A model generated the notes under the pieces. That model made no database searches, was not told the origin of the DNA, and worked only from the letters and a program-made list of their open reading frames with translations. The translations under genes and the position numbers were made by a program. Positions 25,353 through 33,664 of a stretch of DNA of 51,424 nucleotides are shown here, in pieces. The DNA is taken from NCBI GenBank assembly GCA_050247255.1, contig JBFWUM010000028.1:1-51424 (forward strand), read 5' to 3'. Numbering within the stretch: the first letter of the stretch is position 1; the number at the start of each line of letters is the position of its first letter. The DNA comes from JBFWUM01 sp050247255 (GTDB lineage Bacteria; Acidobacteriota; Vicinamibacteria; Vicinamibacterales; UBA2999).

Positions 25353-26513
25353 TTGCTCGGCTGCCCCGACGTGCCAAACTCGCGCGTTGCCGTCGGCCTG
25401 GTCTTGACCAGCTTCGACCCAGGCGGGACCGAGCGGCAGATGACGGAGTTGATCGCCCGGCTCGATCGCGCGCGCTTCGACGTTCACGTCGCGTGCTTCC
25501 GGCGCGAAGGGCACTGGCTGCCACGGGTCGAGGCCGCGGCGCTGTCGGTCACCGAGTTCCCGATCAGTGGTTTCCGTTCGCCGTCAACGCTCGCCCAGTT
25601 GCTGGCCTTCGCCCGCTGGTGCCGCGAGCGCCGCCTGGCCGTGGTCCAGGCGTGCGACTTCTACGCGAACGTGTTCGCGCTGCCGGGCGCCGCCCTGGCG
25701 CGCGTCCCGGTCCGCCTCGGCAGCCGCCGCGACCTCGTGCTGCCGGGACGATCGGCCGGCCAGCATCGCCTGCAGCGCTGGGCCTACCGCCTCGCCCACC
25801 GCATCGTCGCCAACTCCCAGGCCGCCGCGCAGCAGGTCGCCGCCGAGGGCATCCCCGAATCCCGCGTGACCGTCATCCCGAACGGTGTTGACCTTCGAAC
25901 CTTCGGACCACCGCACCCTCGGACCGCCGGACCTCCGAACCTCCGGACCATAACGACCGTCGCCAACCTTCGCCCCGAGAAGGGCCACGACGTGCTGCTC
26001 GAGGCCGCCGCGCGCGTCGTGCGGACACATCCGGACGTGCAGTTCCAGTTCGTCGGCGACGGCCCCATGCGCTCGACGCTCGAACAGCGGGCGCGGGCAA
26101 TGGACCTCGGCGGGCGGGTGGCCTTCCTCGGCCACCGGGAGGACGTGCCGGAGCTGCTGGCGAACTGCACGCTGTTCGTGCTCCCCTCGCGCAGCGAGGC
26201 ATTCCCCAACGGGCTGGTCGAAGCCATGGCGGCCGGCGTGCCGGCCATTGCGAGCGGTGTCGGCGGCATCCTCGAGTTGATCCAGCACGAGCGCAACGGC
26301 CTGCTGGCCCCGGTGGGCGATGGCGTCGCGCTCGCCGACGCCATCGTGTCGCTGCTCGACGACCCGGGGACGGCGGAGCGGCTGGGCGCACACGCGCGGC
26401 AGACCATCGAATCCCGCTACTCCTTCGATCGGATGGTCGGTGCGTTCGAGGCGCTCTATCTCAACCAGCTGGCAGGTAGCCGGTTTCCCATTCATGCCCT
26501 CGCGGCACGGTAG
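25353..26513 (+). CDS. Family 4 glycosyltransferase
   Basis: A 386-residue GT-B enzyme with 'VGLVLTSFDPGGTERQMTEL', 'VVQACDFYANVFALPGAALA', 'VIPNGVDLRTF', 'TVANLRPEKGHDVLLEAA' and the donor site 'SEAFPNGLVEAMAAGVPAIASGVGGILE'. This pattern is typical of EPS glycosyltransferases acting on undecaprenyl-linked chains. The start is uncertain: TTG 25353, or GTG 25371 (VPNSRVAVGL). The linker between the two Rossmann domains is encoded by an 8-bp tandem repeat (25894-25949). The gene is divergent from the beta-helix gene and precedes the two AsnB-like genes. Confidence 0.88.
   Translation: MLGCPDVPNSRVAVGLVLTSFDPGGTERQMTELIARLDRARFDVHVACFRREGHWLPRVEAAALSVTEFPISGFRSPSTLAQLLAFARWCRERRLAVVQACDFYANVFALPGAALARVPVRLGSRRDLVLPGRSAGQHRLQRWAYRLAHRIVANSQAAAQQVAAEGIPESRVTVIPNGVDLRTFGPPHPRTAGPPNLRTITTVANLRPEKGHDVLLEAAARVVRTHPDVQFQFVGDGPMRSTLEQRARAMDLGGRVAFLGHREDVPELLANCTLFVLPSRSEAFPNGLVEAMAAGVPAIASGVGGILELIQHERNGLLAPVGDGVALADAIVSLLDDPGTAERLGAHARQTIESRYSFDRMVGAFEALYLNQLAGSRFPIHALAAR
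25894..25949 (+). repeat. Octamer tandem repeat coding the GT4 inter-domain linker
   Basis: Seven units of the degenerate 8-mer (T/A/C/G)(T/C)CG(A/G/C)ACC run without breaks and encode 'LRTFGPPHPRTAGPPNLRTI'. The period of 8 is not a multiple of 3, so units are read in different frames. The sequence sits where GT4 enzymes tolerate length variation. Confidence 0.7.
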
Positions 26514-26598
26514 GTAAAAGTTTTCCGCCTCTGCGAACGGCCGTTCGCGCTCCTTTTTGGGGAATTTGCTGGCACCTCGCTTGCTCAACCGACGCGCC

Positions 26599-28287
26599 GT
26601 GAGCGGGATTATCGGCAAGCTCAGCTTCGAGTGCGATGAGGCGCTCGCGCGCCCGGCGCTCGAGCAGATGCTCGACTTGTCCCGCCGAAGCCACGAAGTG
26701 GCGAAGGCGGACATCTACCAGGCGCCCGGGATTGCGCTCGGCTCCACCGCCCCGCTCTACGACCCGGTCGGCCCCTCCGGCGTGCGCGCGGCGCTCGACG
26801 GCACGCTGGCCAACGAGCGCGAGCTGCGCGCGGAGTTGCGCCGGCTCGGCCTCGACGTGCCGACCGGCGGCGCGGCGCTGGTCGGCCGTGCCTACGAAGC
26901 CTGGGGCGAGCGGTGCTTCGCGCGGTTCGACGGCGCGTTTGCCTGCGCCATCTGGGATGCCCGCGAGCGCCGCCTGCTGCTGGCGCGCGATCAGATCGGC
27001 CTCAAGCCGCTGTACTTCGCGCTGCTGCACGGGCACGGCGTCGTGTTCGCCTCGGAGCTGCGCGCGCTGTTCGCCGACCCCGGCGTCGAACGTACCTGGT
27101 GCGCCGAGGCGATCGACGCCTACCTCGCGCTCGGCTACGTGCCGGCGCCGCTCACCGCCTTTGAGCGCATCAGCAAGCTGGAGCCGGCGCAGTTCATCGT
27201 CGTCGACGGCCGGCGGCTGCACGCGGCGCAATACTGGGATCCTCCAGCGGCGCGCCCGGCCACATCTGGCGACGCCGGCGTGCGGGAGGTCGAGGCGCTC
27301 ATCCGCATGGCCACTCGCGATCAGCGGATCGATCCCGACTGCGTGGTGCTCTATTCCGGCGGCGACGCGTCCTCGGCGCTGCTGGCGGAGTTGCCGCAGG
27401 GGGCGGCGCCGGTCGTGACGGTCGCCTTCGATCAAGCGTCAGGCGAGCTGGCGCGCATCTATGCCGCCGGGCAGCAGCTGGGCCGCCGCCCGGAGATCGA
27501 GGAAGCGGCGGTCGAGACGCCGGCACTGGCCTCGCAACTGGCCGCCCACTTCGACGAGCCGATCGCCGATCCCTCGGCCGTCACGCAATACGCCGTCTGC
27601 GCCCTGGCCAGTCGTTACGCCGCCTCCGCCATCGGCGGCCATGGCGCCACGGCCCTGCTGGTGCCACCGCGCCGCTGCGCGGTCTGGGACGATCCGATTC
27701 GCCGCGGCATCTATACCCGGACGTTCGCCTGGCAGGTCCGCGAGCTCGATCCGCGATCGCGCATGCGCGACATCTCGGCGGCCCGCGGCGCCGCCGAGCC
27801 GCTCGAGCGCGCGCGCTACGTGCAGGTGCGGTCCGTGCTGCCCGAGAGCACGCTGGCGATCGCCGGGCGGGCGGCGCTCGCGGCCGGGCTGGCCCTGCAC
27901 CTGCCCTGGCTCGATCGCCGGCTGGTCGAGGCAGCCGCGGCTGTGCCGGCGCCGCGCCCCCAGGACTCTTCGCTGCTGCGCCGGATGCTGGCGCGCCACC
28001 TGCCGCCCAGCCTGATGCCGCCGGCCTCACCCTCGCCGCCGCCGGACTGGCTGCGATCGACGCTCGCGGCCATGGTGCCGGCGGTCCTGCTCGCCCCGCG
28101 CTTCGACGGGCGCGGCGTCGTCAGCCGGCCGGCGCTCCGCCAGCTCTGGGAGGAGCACCAGGGCGGCCGCCACGATCACTCCCTGCGTTTCTGGTCCCTG
28201 CTGATGCTCGAACTCTGGTTGCGTGAACACATCGACGGCGATGCGGCCGACCGGCCGCTCGAATACGCGGTCCTGAAGGCGGCCTGA
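26599..28287 (+). CDS. AsnB-like amidotransferase with altered active sites
   Basis: A 562-residue AsnB-family protein. The natural start is GTG 26599, aligning 'MSGIIG' with the family 'MCGI(A/V)G'; Cys2 is therefore Ser, removing the glutaminase nucleophile. The N-domain also lacks the usual 'RHRGPD' and 'NGEIYN' motifs, while 'ARDQIGLKPLYF' remains. The ATP loop reads 'YSGGDASSALL' (S253-S259) instead of 'SGGIDSS'. The C-terminal fold is retained to 'HSLRFWSLLMLELWLREH'. A longer reading from TTG/ATG-like codons near 26557 is possible. It lies between GT4 and an intact asnB 2 bp downstream. It could be an inactive partner, an ammonia-independent ligase, or a decaying copy; the long intact frame argues against simple decay. 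Confidence 0.8.
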   Translation: MSGIIGKLSFECDEALARPALEQMLDLSRRSHEVAKADIYQAPGIALGSTAPLYDPVGPSGVRAALDGTLANERELRAELRRLGLDVPTGGAALVGRAYEAWGERCFARFDGAFACAIWDARERRLLLARDQIGLKPLYFALLHGHGVVFASELRALFADPGVERTWCAEAIDAYLALGYVPAPLTAFERISKLEPAQFIVVDGRRLHAAQYWDPPAARPATSGDAGVREVEALIRMATRDQRIDPDCVVLYSGGDASSALLAELPQGAAPVVTVAFDQASGELARIYAAGQQLGRRPEIEEAAVETPALASQLAAHFDEPIADPSAVTQYAVCALASRYAASAIGGHGATALLVPPRRCAVWDDPIRRGIYTRTFAWQVRELDPRSRMRDISAARGAAEPLERARYVQVRSVLPESTLAIAGRAALAAGLALHLPWLDRRLVEAAAAVPAPRPQDSSLLRRMLARHLPPSLMPPASPSPPPDWLRSTLAAMVPAVLLAPRFDGRGVVSRPALRQLWEEHQGGRHDHSLRFWSLLMLELWLREHIDGDAADRPLEYAVLKAA

Positions 28288-28289
28288 TC

Positions 28290-30242
28290 ATGTGCGGCAT
28301 TGCCGGCATCGTGGCGGCTGACCGGCTGCACCCCGACGAGCGCGCCCGCGCGGAGCGGATGAACGACGTGCTCGTCCACCGCGGGCCGGACGGCGCCGGC
28401 CTGCACGCCGACAGCCAGGCAGTCCTCGCGCACCGCCGCCTGTCGATCGTCGACCTGTCCGGCGGCCATCAGCCGATCAGCAACGAGGACGGCAGCACCT
28501 GGCTGACCTACAACGGCGAGATCTACAACCACGCCGCGGTGCGGCCCGCACTGGAACGCGCGGGGCACGTCTACCGCACCCGCTCCGACACCGAGACGAT
28601 CGTCCACGCCTACGAAGAGTGGGGCGACGACTGCGTGCACCGCTTCCGCGGCATGTTCGCCTTCGGCATCTGGGACAGCCGGCGGCGGCGCCTGCTGCTC
28701 GTGCGCGATCGCCTCGGCGTGAAGCCGCTGTACTGGGCGCTCGTGCCCGCGGGATCCGATCGCGGCGAGCGCCTGGTGTTCGCGTCCGAGATCAAGGCCA
28801 TCCTCGAGAGCGGCCTGGTGGCCGCCGAAGACAACCGCCGCGTGCTGACGGAGGTGCTGGCGACGCGGTACACGTCGGGTGCCGAGACCCTCTTTCGCGG
28901 CATCTACAAGCTGCTGCCCGGACACCGGCTGGTCTATGAAGGCGGACGCGTCAGCGTGTCGCAGTACTGGGACGTGCCGCAGGACGGCCCCGATCCGGCC
29001 CTGGCCGCCGCCGCGGACGGCGAGCTCGTCGATCGCTTCCGCGCGCTGCTGCAGGAGTCGGTGCGGCTGCGGCTGATGGCCGACGTGCCGCTCGGGATGT
29101 TCCTCTCCGGCGGCATCGACAGCAGCGCCATCGCGGCGCTGATGGCGCGCGAGGTGGACCGGCCGATTGACACCTTCTCGGTCGCGTTCAAGGACCGCGC
29201 GTTCAGCGAGCTGGAGTACGCCGGCGCCGTCGCCGAGGCGATTGGCGCATCGCGGCACGAGATCGTGATCGATGCCGGCGACTTCTTCGGCGCGCTGCCG
29301 CGGCTCGTGTGGCACGAGGACGAGCCGATTGCCCACACGTCGAGCGTGCCGCTGCACTTCGTCTCGATGCTCGCCGCGCAGCACGTCAAGGTGGTGCTGA
29401 CCGGCGAAGGGAGCGACGAGCTGCTGGCCGGCTACGGCAAGTACCCGCGCACGCTCATCAACTGGAAGGCCGGCGGCGTCTACGAACGGGTTGTCCCGGC
29501 AGCCGTGCGCGCGGCCGTCGCCTCCGCGGCCGTGCCGCGGCTGCCCTCGTCCCTCAGACGCTATGCGAGCCGGTCGTTCCTGGCCATGCCGCGCAACGCC
29601 GCCGCCATGTTCCTCGACAACTTTGCCGGCGTGCCGCTGCGGTTGCAGCGGGAACTGCTGGCCGGCGGCGTCGGCGACGGCACGGCCTACGCCGAATCGC
29701 TCGCCTACTTCGACCGGGGCGGATCGCGGGACGTGCTCGACCGGCTGCTCTACACCGACCTCAAGACCTACCTGGTCGAACTGCTGATGAAGCAGGACCA
29801 GATGAGCATGTCGGCCTCGATCGAAAGCCGGGTCCCGTTTCTCGACCACGAGCTCGTGGAGTTTGCCGCCAGGCTCCCGGCGCGCATGAAGCTGTCCGGC
29901 TTCACGACGAAACGTGTCCTCCGCGAGGCGGTGAAGGGGCTGCTGCCCGAGGCGATCCTCACCCGGCCGAAGATGGGGTTCCCGGTGCCGTTCGCCCGCT
30001 GGACGGCCGGCGCGTGGAACGACGTGGCGCGCCAGGTGCTGCTCGACCGCCGCACGCGCGAACGCGGGCTGCTCGACCCGCGCGGCGTCGAGCAGTTGCT
30101 CGACGGCCACGCCGCCGGCACGCGCAATGGCGGCGACGGTATCTGGGCGCTGCTGAACCTTGAACTCTGGTACCGCACGTTCATCGACGGCGACGGCGTG
30201 CAGACGATGCCCTCTCCAGGGCAGCTGCGCCCGGCGGCGTGA
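28290..30242 (+). CDS. asnB: Asparagine synthetase-type amidotransferase (intact copy 2)
   Basis: A 650-residue AsnB-family protein beginning 'MCGIAGIVAADRL', with Cys2 in place, 'VHRGPDGAGLH', 'YNGEIYNHAAVRPAL', 'RDRLGVKPLYW', the ATP loop 'SGGIDSS' (from S273) and 'LTGEGSDELLAGYGKY'. It starts two bases after the altered AsnB-like gene and is followed by a GT4 whose possible GTG start overlaps its stop. It is clearly distinct from the copy at 20025 (different spacing and linkers). The substrate could be aspartate or a uronic acid/aminoacyl group of the polysaccharide; context favours the latter. Confidence 0.92.
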   Translation: MCGIAGIVAADRLHPDERARAERMNDVLVHRGPDGAGLHADSQAVLAHRRLSIVDLSGGHQPISNEDGSTWLTYNGEIYNHAAVRPALERAGHVYRTRSDTETIVHAYEEWGDDCVHRFRGMFAFGIWDSRRRRLLLVRDRLGVKPLYWALVPAGSDRGERLVFASEIKAILESGLVAAEDNRRVLTEVLATRYTSGAETLFRGIYKLLPGHRLVYEGGRVSVSQYWDVPQDGPDPALAAAADGELVDRFRALLQESVRLRLMADVPLGMFLSGGIDSSAIAALMAREVDRPIDTFSVAFKDRAFSELEYAGAVAEAIGASRHEIVIDAGDFFGALPRLVWHEDEPIAHTSSVPLHFVSMLAAQHVKVVLTGEGSDELLAGYGKYPRTLINWKAGGVYERVVPAAVRAAVASAAVPRLPSSLRRYASRSFLAMPRNAAAMFLDNFAGVPLRLQRELLAGGVGDGTAYAESLAYFDRGGSRDVLDRLLYTDLKTYLVELLMKQDQMSMSASIESRVPFLDHELVEFAARLPARMKLSGFTTKRVLREAVKGLLPEAILTRPKMGFPVPFARWTAGAWNDVARQVLLDRRTRERGLLDPRGVEQLLDGHAAGTRNGGDGIWALLNLELWYRTFIDGDGVQTMPSPGQLRPAA

Positions 30243-30247
30243 CACCT

Positions 30248-31480
30248 ATGCGCATCCTCTGGCTCAACGCCAACCTGCTGCTGCCGCTCGACAAGGGCGG
30301 CAAGCTCCGCACCTGGCACCTGATGCGCCACCTGGCGCACCGGCACGCCATCACCTACCTGTCGTTCGTCGATCCCGACGCTACCGCCGCCGACCGCGAC
30401 GGCATGCGCGAGGTCTGCGACGAGCTGCACGTCGTGCCGCGGCGCGATCCGGCCAAGGGCACGCTCGCCTTCTACGCCGACGCGGGCAGGCGCCTCTTCG
30501 ATCCGCTGCCCTATGCCGCCGGCAAGTACCGGTCGGCCGAATACCGAGCCAGGGTCGACGCCCTGCTGGCCACCGGCGAGTTCGACCTCGTCATCTGCGA
30601 CTTCCTGGTGCCGGCGGTCAACATGCCGGCGACGCTGCCCTGCCCGTCGGTGCTCTTCACCCACAACGTGGAAGCCGAGATCTGGCGGCGTCACGCCGAG
30701 CGCGCCGGGGACCCGGTGTCCCGGCTCCTGATGCGCCAGCAGTGGCGGCGCATGCTCCGCTTCGAGCGCGACACGTCCGCGCGCTTCGACCTGGTGCTCG
30801 CGGTCTCTGCTGCCGACTGCGGGACGCTGCAGCGCCTTTATGGAGACGCGCTCCGCGCGCCGGTCTTTCCAATCGCCACCGGAGTGGACACCGAGTTCTT
30901 CGCGCCGCAGGACACGCCCGTCGAGAAGCGGCTCGTCTTCACCGGCTCCATGGACTGGCTGCCGAACGAAGACGCCATGGCCTACTTCTGCCGCGACATC
31001 CTGCCGCTCGTCCGCGCGCAGGAGCCTGACCTCACCGTCTCGATCGTCGGCCGCGCGCCGACGCCGGCCGTGAAGCGACTGGCCGACATCGAGGGCGTCG
31101 ACGTGACCGGGCGCGTGGACGATGTGCGCGACTACATCGCGCGCGGTGCGGTCTATATCGTTCCGATCCGGATTGGCGGCGGCACGCGACTGAAGATCTT
31201 CGAAGCGATGGCCATGGGCAAGGCCGTGGTCTCGACCACCGTCGGCGCCGAAGGGTTGCCCGTAACCCACGGCGAGAACGTCCTGATTGCCGATGACCCG
31301 ACGACGTTCGCCCGCGACGTCGTGCGGCTGCTGCGTGACCCGGCACGCCGCGTGCAGCTCGAGCGGGCGGCGCGCCAGCTCGTCCTGGAGCGCTACGACT
31401 GGCGCGCCGTCGCTGGGGAGCTGGATACCGCCCTGGCAACGGTCCGGCAAGCCAACGATGTGGTTCGGGAATGCGCGTGA
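30248..31480 (+). CDS. Family 4 glycosyltransferase, similar to EPS 'Stp1-like' sugar transferases
   Basis: A 410-residue GT4. The N-terminus 'MRILWLNANLLLPLDKGGKL' followed by 'RTWHLMRHLA' resembles the sugar transferases associated with exosortase/EPS loci, where a Pro-x-x-Lys-Gly-x-Lys-x-Arg motif is typical. Later features are 'VLFTHNVEAEIWRRHAE', 'VDTEFFAP', 'LVFTGSMDWLPNEDAM' and 'GGGTRLKIFEAMAMGKAVVSTTVGAEGL', the donor-binding site. ATG 30248 is preferred; GTG 30239 overlapping the asnB stop is possible. No exosortase or PEP-CTERM protein is visible in the window, so that link is only by similarity. Confidence 0.88.
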   Translation: MRILWLNANLLLPLDKGGKLRTWHLMRHLAHRHAITYLSFVDPDATAADRDGMREVCDELHVVPRRDPAKGTLAFYADAGRRLFDPLPYAAGKYRSAEYRARVDALLATGEFDLVICDFLVPAVNMPATLPCPSVLFTHNVEAEIWRRHAERAGDPVSRLLMRQQWRRMLRFERDTSARFDLVLAVSAADCGTLQRLYGDALRAPVFPIATGVDTEFFAPQDTPVEKRLVFTGSMDWLPNEDAMAYFCRDILPLVRAQEPDLTVSIVGRAPTPAVKRLADIEGVDVTGRVDDVRDYIARGAVYIVPIRIGGGTRLKIFEAMAMGKAVVSTTVGAEGLPVTHGENVLIADDPTTFARDVVRLLRDPARRVQLERAARQLVLERYDWRAVAGELDTALATVRQANDVVRECA

Positions 31481-31493
31481 GGAGTGACCTTTG

Positions 31494-32810
31494 ATGAGAG
31501 TGTCGGTATTTGGGCTCGGGTACGTCGGCAGCGTCTCGGCAGCATCCTTTGCCGCGGATGGCCATGAGGTCGTCGGCGTCGACGTGAACCCCGGCAAGGT
31601 GCAGGCGGTCAACGAAGGGCGCAGCCCGATCGTCGAGCCTGGGCTCGAGCAGCTGCTGCAGGAAGGCGTCGGCTCGGGGCGCCTGCGGGCGACGTCAAGC
31701 ACAGACGAGGCAGTCCGCGACACGGACTTGTCGCTCATCTGCGTCGGCACGCCGAGCCGCAAGAACGGCAGCCTCGACCTCACCTATCTGGTGCGCGTCT
31801 GCGAGCAGATTGGCGAGGCGCTCAAGGACAAGCCTTCCTACCACGTCGTCGTCGTTCGCAGCACCGTCCTGCCCGGCACCACGCATGGCCAGGTCATTCC
31901 GGCGCTCGAGCGGACATCCGGCAAGAAGTACGGCGAGGGCTTCGGCGTATCAGTGAACCCGGAGTTCCTGCGGGAAGGCACGGCGCTGAAGGACTTCCGG
32001 CAGCCGCCGCTCACGCTGGTCGGCCACAACCACGCCGCCGACGCAGCGCCGACCAAAGCGCTGTACGAGGGAATCGACGCGCCGCTCTACAGCACGAGCA
32101 TCCGCGTCGCGGAGATGATGAAGTACACCAGCAACACCTGGCACGCCGTGAAGGTGGTGTTCGCCAACGAGATCGGCAACCTGTGCAAGCGGGTCGGCAT
32201 CGACAGCCACGAGGTGATGGAGATCTTCTGCAAGGACGACAAGCTGAACCTGTCGCCTTACTACCTGAAGCCCGGCTTCGCGTTTGGCGGCTCCTGCCTG
32301 CCCAAGGATGTGCGCGCGCTCCAGTACCGCGCCAAGGAAGTCGACCTCGACATGCCGCTCATCAACTCGGTGCTCGACAGCAACCGGATGCAGGTCGAAC
32401 ACGCCATCGAGCGCGTCGTCGACACCGGCAGGAAGAAGGTCGGGTTGCTCGGCTTCAGCTTCAAGGCGGGGACCGACGACCTGCGTGAGTCGCCGATGGT
32501 GATCCTGGCCGAGGCGCTGCTGGGCAAGGGCTACGAGCTCTGCATCTACGACCGCAACGTGTCGCTGGCGCGGCTGGTCGGCGCCAACAAGCAGTACATC
32601 GAGGAGCAGATCCCCCACCTGTCGCGCCACCTCTGCGAATCGATCGACGAGGTCATCGCGCGCTCCGAGGTGATCGTCGTCGGGAACGCCGCCGCCGAGT
32701 TCAGCGACGCCGTGACGCGCTGCCGCCGGGACCAGACGGTGATCGACCTGGTCCGGCTGCCGGTGGACTTCAGCCAGGTGCAGGCGCAGTACGACGGCAT
32801 CTGCTGGTAG
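31494..32810 (+). CDS. algD: GDP-mannose 6-dehydrogenase-like nucleotide-sugar dehydrogenase
   Basis: A 438-residue four-electron NAD-dependent dehydrogenase that turns a nucleotide hexose into a nucleotide uronic acid. It has 'VFGLGYVGSVSAASF' (NAD site), 'VNPEFLREGTALKDF', 'NTWHAVKVVFANEIGN' and the catalytic cysteine in 'FGGSCLPKDVRAL' at C268, the position and context known for AlgD. 'QPPLTLVG' and 'KLNLSPYYLKPGFAFGG' also favour GDP-mannose over UDP-glucose dehydrogenase, though substrate choice cannot be proven by eye. ATG 31494 has GAGGAG nine bases upstream. It is the likely source of uronate for the polysaccharide, which would give the lyase and amidotransferases a substrate. Confidence 0.9.
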   Translation: MRVSVFGLGYVGSVSAASFAADGHEVVGVDVNPGKVQAVNEGRSPIVEPGLEQLLQEGVGSGRLRATSSTDEAVRDTDLSLICVGTPSRKNGSLDLTYLVRVCEQIGEALKDKPSYHVVVVRSTVLPGTTHGQVIPALERTSGKKYGEGFGVSVNPEFLREGTALKDFRQPPLTLVGHNHAADAAPTKALYEGIDAPLYSTSIRVAEMMKYTSNTWHAVKVVFANEIGNLCKRVGIDSHEVMEIFCKDDKLNLSPYYLKPGFAFGGSCLPKDVRALQYRAKEVDLDMPLINSVLDSNRMQVEHAIERVVDTGRKKVGLLGFSFKAGTDDLRESPMVILAEALLGKGYELCIYDRNVSLARLVGANKQYIEEQIPHLSRHLCESIDEVIARSEVIVVGNAAAEFSDAVTRCRRDQTVIDLVRLPVDFSQVQAQYDGICW

Positions 32811-32920
32811 GTGTTCCGGTCGCTCTCGTCCTTCCTGACGTGGCGGGGCGTGGCCGTGCTGGCCGCGCTCGACTCGTCGGCGCACCTACCATCGGCCGGC
32901 AACGGCCTAGCGGATTACGC

Positions 32921-32926
32921 TACAAT
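32921..32926 (+). promoter_or_regulatory. Possible -10 box of a leaderless gene
   Basis: TACAAT ends six bases before the GTG at 32933, so transcription would begin at or next to the start codon. No good -35 box and no Shine-Dalgarno are seen. The same layout recurs at 40925-40930. Confidence 0.35.
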
Positions 32927-32932
32927 CCGGCC

Positions 32933-33658
32933 GTGTCGATCGTCACCCGCCGGCAATTTGCCGCGATGCTCGCCCTTGCGGCGGGCGCTCCCGTTGCGGC
33001 GCAGGCGCGCGCCCTGCGCGTGCTGTTCATCGGCAACAGCTACACGTACTACAACGACCTCCCCGGCATGGTCGCGTCGATCGCCCGCTCGCTGCCTGGG
33101 CAGCAGGTCGAGCCCACGATGATCGCGACCGGCGGGATGACGCTGCAATGGCACTACGCGGCGAGGAAAGCGGCGGCGGCCATCGACGCCGGCGGTTGGG
33201 ACGTAGTCATCCTGCAGGAGCAGAGCAACCTGGGCGGCGGATCAGAGAACGGCCAATCGCGGCTGTCGCCGCCGACGATCTTCCACGAGTCAGTGCGGAA
33301 GTTCGTGCCGCACATCCGCGCTGCCGGCGCGCGGCCGCTGCTCTTCATGACCTGGGCACGGCGCAGCCGGCCGACCGAGCAGGCGTTCCTGACCGAGGCG
33401 TACCGGACCATCGGCTCGCAGCTTGGCGTCCCCGTGTCGCGGGTTGGGCTGGCCTGGCAGGCGGCACAGCGGCAGTGGCCGGAGCTCGACCTGTTCGTGG
33501 CGGACGGATCGCATCCGAGCCCGCTCGGGTCCTATCTCACCGCGTGTGTGCTCTATGCGTCGCTGACAGGCCGCGACCCACGCGGCGCCGCGCCCACCAA
33601 CGGCATCGCCTCTGACGCGGCGACCAGGCTCCAGGCTGTCGCGGCGGACTCTGTCTAG
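32933..33658 (+). CDS. SGNH-like secreted hydrolase with Tat-type signal
   Basis: A 241-residue exported protein. The GTG at 32933 gives 'MSIVTRRQFAAMLALAAGAP', with a twin-arginine RRxF signal. 'VLFIGNSYTYYNDLPGMVASI' is the GNSxT/GDS-like block I with Ser as likely nucleophile. 'ILQEQSN' and 'ADGSHPSPLGSYLTACVLY' (Asp and His of block V) complete an SGNH catalytic set. Such proteins deacylate or hydrolyse esters of sugars. The gene lies 122 bp after the dehydrogenase and may be leaderless. It is convergent with the SpoIID gene, with 6 bp between stops. The substrate is not readable. Confidence 0.78.
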   Translation: MSIVTRRQFAAMLALAAGAPVAAQARALRVLFIGNSYTYYNDLPGMVASIARSLPGQQVEPTMIATGGMTLQWHYAARKAAAAIDAGGWDVVILQEQSNLGGGSENGQSRLSPPTIFHESVRKFVPHIRAAGARPLLFMTWARRSRPTEQAFLTEAYRTIGSQLGVPVSRVGLAWQAAQRQWPELDLFVADGSHPSPLGSYLTACVLYASLTGRDPRGAAPTNGIASDAATRLQAVAADSV

Positions 33659-33664
33659 CGGCTT

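Noticed and set aside
28290..32810. Exosortase/PEP-CTERM system
   Set aside because: The AsnB, heparinase and GT4 types resemble those loci, but no exosortase, PEP-CTERM protein or EpsH-type gene is in the window.
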